DNA from: Deltaproteobacteria bacterium
GTDB lineage: Bacteria > Desulfobacterota > Binatia > Binatales > Binataceae
Length of the DNA: 55,187 bases
Assembly: GCA_021799495.1 (NCBI GenBank)
Contig: JAJZAI010000021.1
Location: 1 to 55,187, forward strand
Reading direction: 5' to 3'
Shown: positions 25,351-33,906 of the stretch, piece after piece
How the letters are laid out: every line of letters starts with the position of its first letter
How positions within the stretch are numbered: the stretch's first letter is position 1
Notes under the pieces: model-generated
What the model was told of the DNA's origin: nothing
The model's database searches: none
What the model saw: only the letters and a program-made list of their open reading frames with translations
Made by a program: the position numbers and the translations under genes

Positions 25351-26223
25351 CTACATGATTTTTCCGGTTGTCGAGCGCGGATCGCGAGACGTCCAGCGGC
25401 CCGCTTCAACCTGATGGAAAAAATCGGCCAGCGTTTCATTGAAGCGCGCCGGTTCCTCAAGGTTCACCGCATGGCCCGTCCGCGGCATCACGACGAGTCC
25501 GGCGGAAACGATCGTGCGCTTCATCATCAGCGCCGGTTCGAGGCACTGGTCGTCCTCGTCGCCGGTGATAATCAAGGCCGGCGTCCCGATCCGGCGCATC
25601 GCGTCGGTCAGGTCGAATAACGACGGCCGCCGTTTTTGCACTCCGCGCAACGTAAGGGCCGCGCCCTGCGGCGAATGCTCCGCCAGATGAGTCCGAAATT
25701 CCTCCCATCCGCGTGAGTCCTTGTTGAGGAGCTGCACGCGCGACGGGCCAAGCGCGTAGGCGTGCGCCGCCTCATCCATCGGCGCCGATTCGAATCGATG
25801 CGCCGCGGCTTCCGTTTCGCGCGCGAATTGTTCGCGATATGCAGGCGCGGCCCCGTAACCGCATCCCACGATTACGAGCGCGCTCGCGCGCTCCGGATAG
25901 GCAAGCCCGAAATGAAGCGTGGCGAACGCGCCCATTGAAACGCCGACGATATGCGCGCGCTTGAGGCCGAGTCCATCGAGGACGGCAAGAATGTCGTCGC
26001 GGGCCTGAGCCTGCGAATATCTGGCCGGATCGTCGGGAACGTCGGACGGCGGATAACCGCGCGCATTATAGGCGACGCAATGATAACGTCGCCCAAAAAA
26101 CCGCATCTGGGTCTCGTAGCTACGGCAATCGCCCGCAAATTCGTGAGCGAAAACGATCGGATGGCCGGCGCCAGTCTCCTCGTAATAGAGCTTCACGCCG
26201 TCCGGAGCGGTTATGTGCGGCAT
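25351..26223 (-). CDS. Alpha/beta hydrolase
   Basis: A 290-residue alpha/beta-hydrolase-fold enzyme of the haloperoxidase/esterase group. The nucleophile is Ser96 in VGVSMGAFA. The acid is probably the Asp in ITGDEDDQCLEP and the catalytic His is in PRTGHAVNLEEP. The oxyanion region is VFAHEFAGDCRSYETQ near residue 25. The substrate is unknown; similar proteins act on 3-oxoadipate enol-lactone or other esters. It ends 97 bases upstream of the antiporter start on the same strand. Confidence 0.88.
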   Translation of the reverse strand: MPHITAPDGVKLYYEETGAGHPIVFAHEFAGDCRSYETQMRFFGRRYHCVAYNARGYPPSDVPDDPARYSQAQARDDILAVLDGLGLKRAHIVGVSMGAFATLHFGLAYPERASALVIVGCGYGAAPAYREQFARETEAAAHRFESAPMDEAAHAYALGPSRVQLLNKDSRGWEEFRTHLAEHSPQGAALTLRGVQKRRPSLFDLTDAMRRIGTPALIITGDEDDQCLEPALMMKRTIVSAGLVVMPRTGHAVNLEEPARFNETLADFFHQVEAGRWTSRDPRSTTGKIM

Positions 26224-26328
26224 CGCGGCGACCTCGCGGCGCTCGAAACCGAGCGCTTATGACGGATGATTAGCGCAATGCCGTGAGGCTGGCGAACCCG
26301 CGCAGGCGCCGGATCAGGCGCACGGCGG

Positions 26329-26742
26329 CTATGCCGGATATCCCGGCGCACGCGGATTCGCCGTCCGCGCAATCGCCGAAACGTTCGAGTTCAACTTGAT
26401 ATCCATCCGCGGCGAATGACCCCTCACGTGGACGCGATAGTACTCGCCCGGGCCCGAAGCGCTGAGGGCGCGCACACGCATAAAATATTTTCCGGGCTGG
26501 ACGCCCTTAATCTCATAACGGCCGTGGAGATCGGTTACCGCACTCCCCCAGTTCTCGCCAAACCAGTCGGTAAGCGAAATCTTGATTCCCGGAACCGGCT
26601 GGCCAAGCGGATCCAAAACGACCCCGCTGACCACATTGACCTGCGACGCGGGCACGTTGGCGTCTGTGCGCGCTTCGGACACAAGGATAAGCGCGAAGGA
26701 AAAAAAGACGGCATAGGCAAGAAAAATTGTGGAGGGTTTCAT
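26329..26742 (-). CDS. Secreted carboxypeptidase-regulatory-like protein
   Basis: A 137-residue exported protein. After a signal peptide (MKPSTIFLAYAVFFSFALILVSEA) the mature part is a single Ig-like beta-sandwich of the carboxypeptidase regulatory-like type: VSGVVLDPLGQPVPGIKISL, SAVTDLHGRYEIKGVQPGKYFMRVRAL. The tail is short and Asn/Ala-rich. Such domains commonly mediate extracellular binding and have no catalytic role. Start chosen at the ATG at 26742 after GGAG-ATTAC, at the beginning of the signal peptide. The protein shares the G-SAVTD-x2-G-x-Y-x-I strand with the secreted protein at 47326. Confidence 0.75.
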   Translation of the reverse strand: MKPSTIFLAYAVFFSFALILVSEARTDANVPASQVNVVSGVVLDPLGQPVPGIKISLTDWFGENWGSAVTDLHGRYEIKGVQPGKYFMRVRALSASGPGEYYRVHVRGHSPRMDIKLNSNVSAIARTANPRAPGYPA

Positions 26743-26919
26743 GTAATCTCCAGAATTCATTTGACGAGATCGCGAAGCAAGCGGCGTTCCTGACAGGCTC
26801 CTGTCTATGATGTACTTTAATATTCACAAACATTCAAAGACAAACACGCGGCATACATCGTGGTGACGGCGACAAATTTTGGTCGATTTGATCGATCGCC
26901 CAACCCGGCGCGCGCTTCG

Positions 26920-29202
26920 TCAGATCAGGCCGATACCGCCCTTGCGCATCAGCCGAACGCCAATCTTGCGCAAAAATCCCGTCGGCAGTTCCGCTCCGAT
27001 CATCGCGAAGATGACGTCGTTATCAAGCTCAATTGGACCTGTGGCTTCGGCCTCTGCGGAGCCGCCCGCAGCCGCGCTTTTGACTCGTTCGAGCACGACT
27101 TTTCCCGGCAAAATCCGTTTGAGCGCGGTCGCGGGTAAAACGGTGACAAGGCCCGCGCGCTGCAAATCGCTGACTTTTTCCGCGTTATCGCGCGATACGT
27201 TGGTCAGCACCGCTGAGCGATACGAATAAACCACATGATTGCCCAATTCCGGCCGGGCCAGCGCCTGCACCACCTCGGAACCGGAATTGCCGCCGCCCAC
27301 CACAAGAATCCGACGCTGATGAAATTCATCAGCGTCGATAAGATTGTAAAAAACCCGCTCCGGCTCTTCGCCAGTCAGTCCCAGATGGCGCGGATTGCCG
27401 CGCACGCCGATCGCAAGGACGACGGTGCGAGCGCGATAGACGTTGCCACGTTCCGTGCGGACAAAGAAACGCTCGCCGCTGGCCGCGATATCGACAACCT
27501 CTTCGCGGTCCATTATCACCAGGTTCAATTCCGCGATGATCCGTTCCCATTCCTGGATCAGGCGCTCGCGCGAATTGTCGCCCTCAAGAAAAAACGAGCC
27601 ATATTCCGCGATATCGATCGGCGTCGCCTGCACGAATTTGGCGCGCGGGTAGGCGCGCAACGTGCTCGCCGGCGTCATCCGTTCCAGCGTGACGTAATTC
27701 AGTCCCATGCTTGCCGCAGTGGCGGTTGCGCCAAGGCCCGCGGGACCACATCCGACAATCAAAACATCGTATAGATTGGGATCGGTCGAACGCGGCATCC
27801 GGCGCAATTCCGCCGCAATCGCTTCAATCACCTGACGGCCCGACCGCATCGCCAGATTGATCGAAGCGGTGCCGGCCGCCTCGCCGATAACGTAGAGACG
27901 CCGCACGCTGGTCTGGAAGGTATCGTCGAGCGCCGGCGTCTCGCGCGTGCGCTGCGGCGCCACGCCGGCGATCACGTCCGGCTCGACCGGCGCCTGCGGC
28001 AATATCATGACCAATCCAAAGACACAGATCGCGGCGACGGCGAGGCCAACCAGGCCGATCGGCCATGGACGAACCGTAATCGTCGGGGCGGCCAAAGGCG
28101 CCCGCACATGGCCATGCGCGCTTAAAACCGGCAGTTGAATCGTCCAGGCCAAGCGTTTTTCGGCGCCGGACAATCGCGTCAGCGCGGGCCTGATGAAATC
28201 GTTGGACGGTACGGGACCGTGAGTGTGAAAAAGATGGCAGTCCGAGCAGGCTGTCACATGCTTGACGATGGCGCCGCCAGCGGCGCCATCGTCAGCCGCG
28301 AATGCGACCGCGCCTGACCCGATAAGTCTGCCGGCGGCAACTTCTGGCGCGGCGCCCTGATGCGCATGGCATTTGAAGCACTGTTCGATCTTTAGCGAAG
28401 CCGCGTCATCCGGCGCGACGCTCGACGCCATCGCGAAATGACATTCCGCGCATGGCGTGCGCAGATGGCGGGGCGAATGCGTGAAGACCGCATTGATGTG
28501 CAGCACCCGCGACGTGTATGCGAGCGATTCCGGCGACGTTCCAGCCGACGCGGGCAATTGCAGGAACGAATCCTGCGGCGCGACATGGCATCCGGCGCCA
28601 GCGCATCCGCTCCATTTGAAACTCATCTTTTCCGCGCCGGGCGGTTTGACCGGCGCGACCGCATGGCACGCTTCGCATCGAAAGCCGCCCGGAATCGCCG
28701 GATAATGCGACTCGATCAGCAGCTTGTGCTCGTGATGATTGAAAGGCTTGCGAAACGTGTAGCTGGCCGCCTCGTGCCGCTCCATGAACGCCGCCATGTG
28801 CTCCTGCACGCCGGCTATCGACGGATGTTTGTGACACCATTGGCAGGCGAAAGTCGCCGTCGCTTCGAGATCGACGCGCGCGCCCTGATGCTCGCGATGG
28901 CAACTGCGGCAGGTTAACTCGCTGTCGGGCGTGACGAACAGGGTCCGTCCCGCAACCAGGCCGTCGCTAGCCGAGGTCACGTCGAGCCCGCCGTGCGGGT
29001 TCATGTCCTCGATCGATCCGTGGCAGGCGATACATCGTTGGTTTTGCACGCCGCGCCAAGGCGCATGGCACGCCGCGCATCCGCCCGAAAGACGCTGATG
29101 GGCGGCGAGCAGCGGACCGGGTTCGTAGCTGCGATGCGTCGCGAGCATCGCGCCGACGAAGGCGATGACGATCGCGCCGGCGATAAAGGCCGCCCGCCTC
29201 AC
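26920..29202 (-). CDS. Nine-heme cytochrome c fused to FAD/NAD(P) oxidoreductase
   Basis: A 760-residue fusion. A membrane anchor (residues 4-22) precedes a region with eight CXXCH heme sites (starting at 42, 57, 98, 120, 176, 251, 275 and 319) and one CX4CH site (200-206), giving nine probable hemes, rich in extra His for axial ligation. A second helix follows (about 382-401). The segment TFQTSVRRLYVIGEAAGT (about 429-445) resembles the FAD-tail motif that normally closes a thioredoxin-reductase-like domain. The FAD site is GCGPAG (484-489) and the NAD(P) site GGGNSG (636-641). No CxxC redox pair is present, so it is not a disulfide reductase. Start: GTG at 29202 overlaps the upstream stop (GTGA). 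Hemes would be periplasmic, the flavin domain cytoplasmic. Confidence 0.85.
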   Translation of the reverse strand: MRRAAFIAGAIVIAFVGAMLATHRSYEPGPLLAAHQRLSGGCAACHAPWRGVQNQRCIACHGSIEDMNPHGGLDVTSASDGLVAGRTLFVTPDSELTCRSCHREHQGARVDLEATATFACQWCHKHPSIAGVQEHMAAFMERHEAASYTFRKPFNHHEHKLLIESHYPAIPGGFRCEACHAVAPVKPPGAEKMSFKWSGCAGAGCHVAPQDSFLQLPASAGTSPESLAYTSRVLHINAVFTHSPRHLRTPCAECHFAMASSVAPDDAASLKIEQCFKCHAHQGAAPEVAAGRLIGSGAVAFAADDGAAGGAIVKHVTACSDCHLFHTHGPVPSNDFIRPALTRLSGAEKRLAWTIQLPVLSAHGHVRAPLAAPTITVRPWPIGLVGLAVAAICVFGLVMILPQAPVEPDVIAGVAPQRTRETPALDDTFQTSVRRLYVIGEAAGTASINLAMRSGRQVIEAIAAELRRMPRSTDPNLYDVLIVGCGPAGLGATATAASMGLNYVTLERMTPASTLRAYPRAKFVQATPIDIAEYGSFFLEGDNSRERLIQEWERIIAELNLVIMDREEVVDIAASGERFFVRTERGNVYRARTVVLAIGVRGNPRHLGLTGEEPERVFYNLIDADEFHQRRILVVGGGNSGSEVVQALARPELGNHVVYSYRSAVLTNVSRDNAEKVSDLQRAGLVTVLPATALKRILPGKVVLERVKSAAAGGSAEAEATGPIELDNDVIFAMIGAELPTGFLRKIGVRLMRKGGIGLI

Positions 29203-30101
29203 GGCAGACCCACGTAATAAAGCGCGCCGGCGATATGAAAGACGACCGCGACGCCGAAAATGGCGACCAGCGCGATATGGAATACCAGCCAAGCCGCGCT
29301 CAGGCGCAAGTTGAAACGATTAAGCTCAAGCCGGATTTTGGTTGCGGCCAGATCGATCAGCCGCTCGAATAACTGCCGATCGCCGGACAAACCGGCCGCC
29401 GCGCGGCGGGCGTGGCCGCAAGCCGCGGCGGCGGGATCGCGGCCGGCCAGCGTCGCGAAAAACAATCGCGCCGGCGGTTGCGACCCGATCAGCAACGGCC
29501 GCACTTCCGCCAGATAAAGCCGCACCAACTGTTCGGAATGGCCGAGAATCGTCTCTTCCGCTTCGATGTAAATCTGATGGTACGCGGTTTCGACGTCTTC
29601 GAGGCGCACCTCGTAATCCGGCCGCTTGCGCATCGCCGGCGGCATCAGGTCATGGATCAATGTGCCGCATAGCCCGCTCCCCACGACCAGAAAGACCAGA
29701 ACGAAAATCAACCGTTCCAGCGGCGTCGCGGGACCGGCGTTGACATGCCACCAGAACGGCAGCAGCGCGGAAATTCCCAGCGTTATATGGATCGTGCGCC
29801 AGGTTTCAAGGCGATCGGCCGTGACCATCCGCCGCGCGATCGCGCGCGGCAGGCGCGCCGCCGCGCGCAGCCATCGCACTGACAACCAGAGCGATCGTTT
29901 GCGGGCGCTGTACATCGCCGCCAGCAAAAATACGGCGAGCGTGAGCAGGCCCGTGCGGTACGAGCCAAGCCGCGGCCCGACGCCGGAAGTCAAGGCATGA
30001 ACCGCCGCGACCGCCGCGGCGCAAATTGCCGCCCACAAGGTCACCGACGCAACAGGAGCGGTATGACGCCGATCAGCGGCCTCGCCTATTCGCTCGCCCA
30101 C
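29199..30101 (-). CDS. Diheme cytochrome b-like membrane protein
   Basis: About 300 residues with five predicted helices (near 18-36, 48-66, 104-121, 129-150, 266-292). Helix three holds His105 and His119; helix five holds His275 and His289. Two helices with His pairs 14 residues apart are the arrangement that holds two b hemes in cytochrome b proteins. A soluble loop of about 110 residues (150-262) lies between the last two helices. I expect it to exchange electrons between the quinone pool and partners on either side. It is translationally coupled to the heme/flavin fusion (GTGA overlap) and follows the iron-sulfur gene by 21 bases. The GTG at 30101 is the longest start; a later GTG is possible. 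Confidence 0.75.
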   Translation of the reverse strand: MGERIGEAADRRHTAPVASVTLWAAICAAAVAAVHALTSGVGPRLGSYRTGLLTLAVFLLAAMYSARKRSLWLSVRWLRAAARLPRAIARRMVTADRLETWRTIHITLGISALLPFWWHVNAGPATPLERLIFVLVFLVVGSGLCGTLIHDLMPPAMRKRPDYEVRLEDVETAYHQIYIEAEETILGHSEQLVRLYLAEVRPLLIGSQPPARLFFATLAGRDPAAAACGHARRAAAGLSGDRQLFERLIDLAATKIRLELNRFNLRLSAAWLVFHIALVAIFGVAVVFHIAGALYYVGLP

Positions 30102-30122
30102 CCTGCTCGCTCAGCCCGCGGC

Positions 30123-31697
30123 CTAATCGCTGCCGCCGCGCGCCTTGCGCACGCGCGACCCTTCGCTGATGGCGCCGGTCTCCTCGAAGAGTTTCGCCGG
30201 GTCGATCCTGATCGCCGCGCCCGTCGGACAATTATGCACGCAACCCATGAAGGGCAGGCCGTCGCAGAGATCGCACTTGATCGGAAACGCCGGCGGCGTA
30301 TGTTCGCGAACGTCCGCGAGCGGCGCCGGCTTGCGCCTGGAGCCGCCGTCGCGCTCCGCGCCGAACAGTCGCGCCCAGAGTCCCGGCTCGCCGACATCGT
30401 GCGCCGCGGCGGGAAACGGACGGAAGAAATTGGCGTCGTTCATGATGCGTGATTTGCGCGCCTGCGCGCGATCGAACGTCGGCGCGTCGATCATCGCGAT
30501 ATTGTCGTAAGGGCACGCGATCGCGCAATTGCCGCAGCCGATGCACATCTCGTACTGGAAATAGATCTCGCCTTCGGGCCGCCGCTTGATCGCGCCGGTC
30601 GGGCAACTGTTCATGCATTTGGGATCGTCGCAATGGCGGCAGGCGCTCGGCACCAGATAGTGGCCAAGCTTGATGCCGTTGCGAATCAGGCGGCTGCGGC
30701 CGTGCAGCGTCTCGCAGGCCTTGACGCAGTTGTCGCAATTGATGCACAGGTCGAGGTCCATCACCAGCAGCGCGTCGGCCTGAATCACGCCAAGCTGGCC
30801 GCTGCGCTCGAGCAGCTCCGAAATCTCGGGCGTGACGTTGCGCTCCTGCTCGCGGCGGCGCTCGATCGCCCTGCGCGCGCTCTCTTCGACCTGCGGAAAG
30901 CGCCGGCAGAGGCCGAGGAAGTCCTCGCGGCTGATCTTGATCAGTTCGCATTTGCCGGCGGTGAGAACGCTGGCCCAGCGCACGCCCGTCTCGAACAGCG
31001 CCATCTCGCCGAAATATTCGCCCGCGCGCAGATAGGCGAGCACGCGATGGCTGCCGTCCTCGCGCGCGCGCGCCACCTGCACGAAGCCGTCGCGCACGAG
31101 ATAGAGCGCGTCGCCCGGTTCGCCCTGCGTCACAATCGGGATGCCGCGCAGGTCGTAGCGCAGGATTTCGCATTTCTCCGCGAGTTCGTTGATGCTCGCG
31201 AGCGGCACGCCGCGGAACAACTCGTTCTCGATCGCCGCGATTCGCACGGCGCGATCGCGATAGCGCCGCGCCAGCGCCTCGCGCGCGTATTGATTGATCT
31301 CGACGTGCTTCAGGGCGTGGCGCGGAATGTAGAAAATCTCCACGTCCTCGCGCGCGACCACGTCGACCGTCCGCGGCAGGCCTCCGATCGCGCCGAGTTC
31401 GCCGAACTGGTTGCCGGCTTTGAGCGTCGCGACGAAATGCGCCTCTTCGGGGCCGCTGTCGTCGCGCAAATCGACGCTGCCGGCCAGGATGCAGCACAGG
31501 TCGAGTTCGTATTCGCCCTTGCGGCAGATTATCTCGCCGGCCTTGAACGTCCGCGTCCGCATCGCGGGATCCTGTTCATACGCCTTCAGGAACGTGTCGC
31601 GTTGTTCGTCGCTGAAACGGCTGAAAATATCGAGCGCCGTCAGCCGCCGCCACAGCAGCCACGGCGGAACGCGCTCGGTCGCGGGATCGTTCGCCAC
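30123..31697 (-). CDS. Dual cyclic-nucleotide-binding / 4x[4Fe-4S] ferredoxin protein
   Basis: A 524-residue soluble protein. Two cNMP-binding domains come first: domain one about 22-140 with FGELGAIGGLPRTVDV (98-113), domain two about 158-275 with FGEMALFETGVRWAS (229-243), each keeping the phosphate-binding Arg. The C-terminal half has 16 Cys in four groups: 318/321/324/328, 353/356/361/365, 385/388/391/395 and 475/478/486/490, the pattern of four-cluster electron-transfer subunits such as HybA or DmsB. It has no DNA-binding helix-turn-helix, so it is not a CRP-type regulator. It heads a three-gene operon. Likely role: an electron carrier gated or tuned by a nucleotide signal; gating is inference. 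Confidence 0.85.
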   Translation of the reverse strand: MANDPATERVPPWLLWRRLTALDIFSRFSDEQRDTFLKAYEQDPAMRTRTFKAGEIICRKGEYELDLCCILAGSVDLRDDSGPEEAHFVATLKAGNQFGELGAIGGLPRTVDVVAREDVEIFYIPRHALKHVEINQYAREALARRYRDRAVRIAAIENELFRGVPLASINELAEKCEILRYDLRGIPIVTQGEPGDALYLVRDGFVQVARAREDGSHRVLAYLRAGEYFGEMALFETGVRWASVLTAGKCELIKISREDFLGLCRRFPQVEESARRAIERRREQERNVTPEISELLERSGQLGVIQADALLVMDLDLCINCDNCVKACETLHGRSRLIRNGIKLGHYLVPSACRHCDDPKCMNSCPTGAIKRRPEGEIYFQYEMCIGCGNCAIACPYDNIAMIDAPTFDRAQARKSRIMNDANFFRPFPAAAHDVGEPGLWARLFGAERDGGSRRKPAPLADVREHTPPAFPIKCDLCDGLPFMGCVHNCPTGAAIRIDPAKLFEETGAISEGSRVRKARGGSD

Positions 31698-32093
31698 AAA
31701 CCCGAGTAAGCCTTGGCGCTATTTGGATGTCAATCGCGTGAGCGCGCATAAAGCGCATCAAGGCCGTGGAGCGATCTGTCGCCGGTTTTGTTTCGCGCGG
31801 GCGGCGGCGAGCCGTTTCGATAATGCGCTGAAGCGGGCCATGCGGTGTGATTTGCTATTCAAGAGGTCAATTTGCCTGCTTGAAATAGGTAATCCAATAT
31901 ATTTCTCATTCGGAATGAATAGGGCGATATACGATTCAAAATTCGCGCTTAATCCGGCAAAAAACCCAAACTGGCGAATATAGCCGGGGAAATCGCTTTG
32001 ACACGATCCAGCCGCGCGCCTAATAATTTCGAGGCAGATTCGGTTTCGGAAAATCGCAGACGATCCTCAGCCGCCGGCGAAGCCAGATAAAGC
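31698..32093. other. Divergent intergenic region between redox operon and histidine kinase
   Basis: These 396 bases separate two divergent transcripts. The part from about 31850 to 31990 is AT-rich and contains likely promoters (for example AATCCAATATATTTC near 31890-31906). I saw no palindrome that I could match with confidence to a CRP/FNR or response-regulator site, and no gene-like ORF. Confidence 0.5.
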
Positions 32094-33320
32094 GTGAAGA
32101 ATTCGGATTTCAGCGCCGAAGAACTCAAGCTAATCGCCGATACCGCGAGGCGGCTCCAGCCAGAGCTGAAATCGATCGCCGAGCGCTGGGCGCGAAAATT
32201 GCCGATCGACGCGCCGGAAGACAAGCGCGAAGCGATTCGCGCCACCGTCGCGGCAATGGGGCTGGAGTTTCTGTGTTCGCTGTACGAGCGGCTGGTCAAC
32301 CGCGACCCGGAGGGAGCGATCGCGGAATACAGCCGGATTCTGGAGCGGCAGATGCGCGAGCGGATGCGTCCGGCGCCAGCCGGCCGCGCCAAAATTGAGG
32401 ATCTGTACGATTTCTCAAAATCTTTGCGCGACGAAGTGCACGAATCCCTGCTGCAAGTCCTGAGCTGTCTGCCCGAAACCGCGCAGCGGGCGCGCCTCGC
32501 TTACGCTCGTATCTGGAACGAAACCGCGGAAGCGCTGACCATTATCTATGCGCGGCTCTATCGCGAAATCGTCGCGGACTCGGAGCGGGCCTTGATCGCG
32601 GCGCGCGACGCCGCGCTCGAAGCGTCGCGGCTCAAGTCCGCGTTCGTCGCCAACGTCACGCACGAAATCCGCACGCCGCTAAATGTGATTCTCGGCTATG
32701 CGGATCTGATGGCCGAACGGCTGGCGGAATTGCGCGACGAAAGCGGCGCCCAGTACGCCGACTCGATCCATCGCGCGGGCAACCGCCTGCTGGCCACGAT
32801 CGGCGCGATCCTCGACCTGTCGCGAATCGAATCGGGCGCCTACGAAATCAGTCCCGCGCCGATCAGGCTGGCGGCCGCGGTCGAACGGCAGGTGCGCGAT
32901 CTCGGCGTGCTTGCGCGCAAAAAAGGTCTCGAGCTGGTGCTGAATATCGAAACGCCCGACGCAACCGTGATGTTCGACGAGCAATGCCTGTCCAACACGA
33001 TCACCAATCTGCTGCAGAACGCGATCAAATTCACCGATTCCGGCGGCGTCGCGCTGCGCATTTTCCGGGAAAACGGCGGCGGCGTCTGTCTTGAGGTGGC
33101 GGACACCGGCGTCGGCATCGATCCGCTCTACCTGCCGAATCTGTTCGAGCCGTTTTCGCAGGAGGCGATGGGCGCGACGCGGCGATTCGAGGGCGCCGGT
33201 CTGGGACTCGCGCTGGTGAAGCGCTACGTGGAGTTGAATGGCGCGCGCGTGGACGTGGTTAGCGAAAAGCGCGCCGGCACGACTTTTCGCGTGCATTTTC
33301 CGCAAATTCTCGACGCCTGA
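32094..33320 (+). CDS. Soluble sensor histidine kinase
   Basis: A 408-residue histidine kinase with no membrane helix, so the signal is cytoplasmic. The N-terminal 165 residues are all-helical (LKLIADTARRLQPELKSIAERWARKLP...), similar in style to the RsbRD/globin-like sensor domains, though I see no clear heme His. The transmitter has the H-box with His190 (ANVTHEIRTPLN), the N-box (NTITNLLQNAIKFTD), G1 (DTGVGID), F-box (FEPFSQ) and G2 (GAGLGLAL). There is no receiver domain and no adjacent response regulator. The GTG start follows a weak AG-rich sequence. It is divergent from the redox operon and could sense a redox or nucleotide signal for it. Confidence 0.88.
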   Translation: MKNSDFSAEELKLIADTARRLQPELKSIAERWARKLPIDAPEDKREAIRATVAAMGLEFLCSLYERLVNRDPEGAIAEYSRILERQMRERMRPAPAGRAKIEDLYDFSKSLRDEVHESLLQVLSCLPETAQRARLAYARIWNETAEALTIIYARLYREIVADSERALIAARDAALEASRLKSAFVANVTHEIRTPLNVILGYADLMAERLAELRDESGAQYADSIHRAGNRLLATIGAILDLSRIESGAYEISPAPIRLAAAVERQVRDLGVLARKKGLELVLNIETPDATVMFDEQCLSNTITNLLQNAIKFTDSGGVALRIFRENGGGVCLEVADTGVGIDPLYLPNLFEPFSQEAMGATRRFEGAGLGLALVKRYVELNGARVDVVSEKRAGTTFRVHFPQILDA

Positions 33321-33475
33321 TGAATCGTGCGGGCGATGCTGTCTTGTAGTGGACAATCCATCGCGCGCGGCATACATTAGTTAGGGTAATTGTCCGGACG
33401 CACTTTTCATTTAAACCCGCCTCGGGTTTTTCTGTCTCGCGCGCTTCCCGGCCTTGATCGAAGGAGGGGCAATAG

Positions 33476-33856
33476 ATGCCCACGAAATTGTATGTAGGCA
33501 ACCTCGCCTACTCGGTTACCAATGACGACCTGGAAGCGTTGTTTTCGCAGGCGGGAAAGGTCGACAGCGCCACTGTGGTAGTGGACAAATTCTCCGGCCA
33601 GTCCCGCGGTTTCGGTTTCGTCGAAATGGCGGACTCGAACGAAGCCGCCAAGGCGATCGAAGAGTTCAACGACGCCGAACTCAAGGGCCGCAACATCCGC
33701 GTCAACGAAGCGCGTCCGCGCGAGGCCGGTTCCGGTCCGCGTGGGGGTGGTTTCGGCGGCGGCGGCGGTGGTGGACGTGATCGTCGCGGTGGCGGCGGCG
33801 GCCCGCGCGGCGGCGGCGGTTTTGGCGGCGGCGGCGGCCGCGATCGTCGCTGGTAG
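33476..33856 (+). CDS. RRM RNA-binding protein with Gly-rich tail
   Basis: A 126-residue protein with one RNA recognition motif. RNP2 is KLYVGNLAYS (residues 3-12) and RNP1 is RGFGFVEM (44-51), followed by a tail of about 40 residues made of Gly and Arg (GGGRDRRGGGGG). This is the bacterial Rbp type, related to cold-induced RNA-binding proteins of cyanobacteria and others, that bind single-stranded RNA. The start has a GAAGGAGG ribosome-binding site 8-9 bases upstream. The gene is monocistronic, with a terminator hairpin 16 bases past the stop. The 5' leader of about 150 bases could carry cold-shock control, but I see no specific motif. Confidence 0.92.
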   Translation: MPTKLYVGNLAYSVTNDDLEALFSQAGKVDSATVVVDKFSGQSRGFGFVEMADSNEAAKAIEEFNDAELKGRNIRVNEARPREAGSGPRGGGFGGGGGGGRDRRGGGGGPRGGGGFGGGGGRDRRW

Positions 33857-33872
33857 CAGCTAAACAGCAAAG

Positions 33873-33906
33873 ACCCGGAGCGGGCCAAACGCCGCTCCGG
33901 GTTCTT
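33873..33906 (+). terminator. Intrinsic terminator of the RRM gene
   Basis: An 11-bp perfect stem (33873-33883 with 33892-33902) and 8-base loop, followed by TCTTCATTTTC, lies 16 bases after the stop of the RRM gene. Confidence 0.8.

Noticed and set aside
30123-31697. CRP/FNR-type transcription factor
   Set aside because: cNMP-binding domains are present but no helix-turn-helix follows; the C-terminal half is iron-sulfur.
31949-32392. Minus-strand frame of 147 codons across the kinase start
   Set aside because: Ser/Arg-rich low-complexity translation, overlaps the well-supported histidine kinase gene on the other strand.
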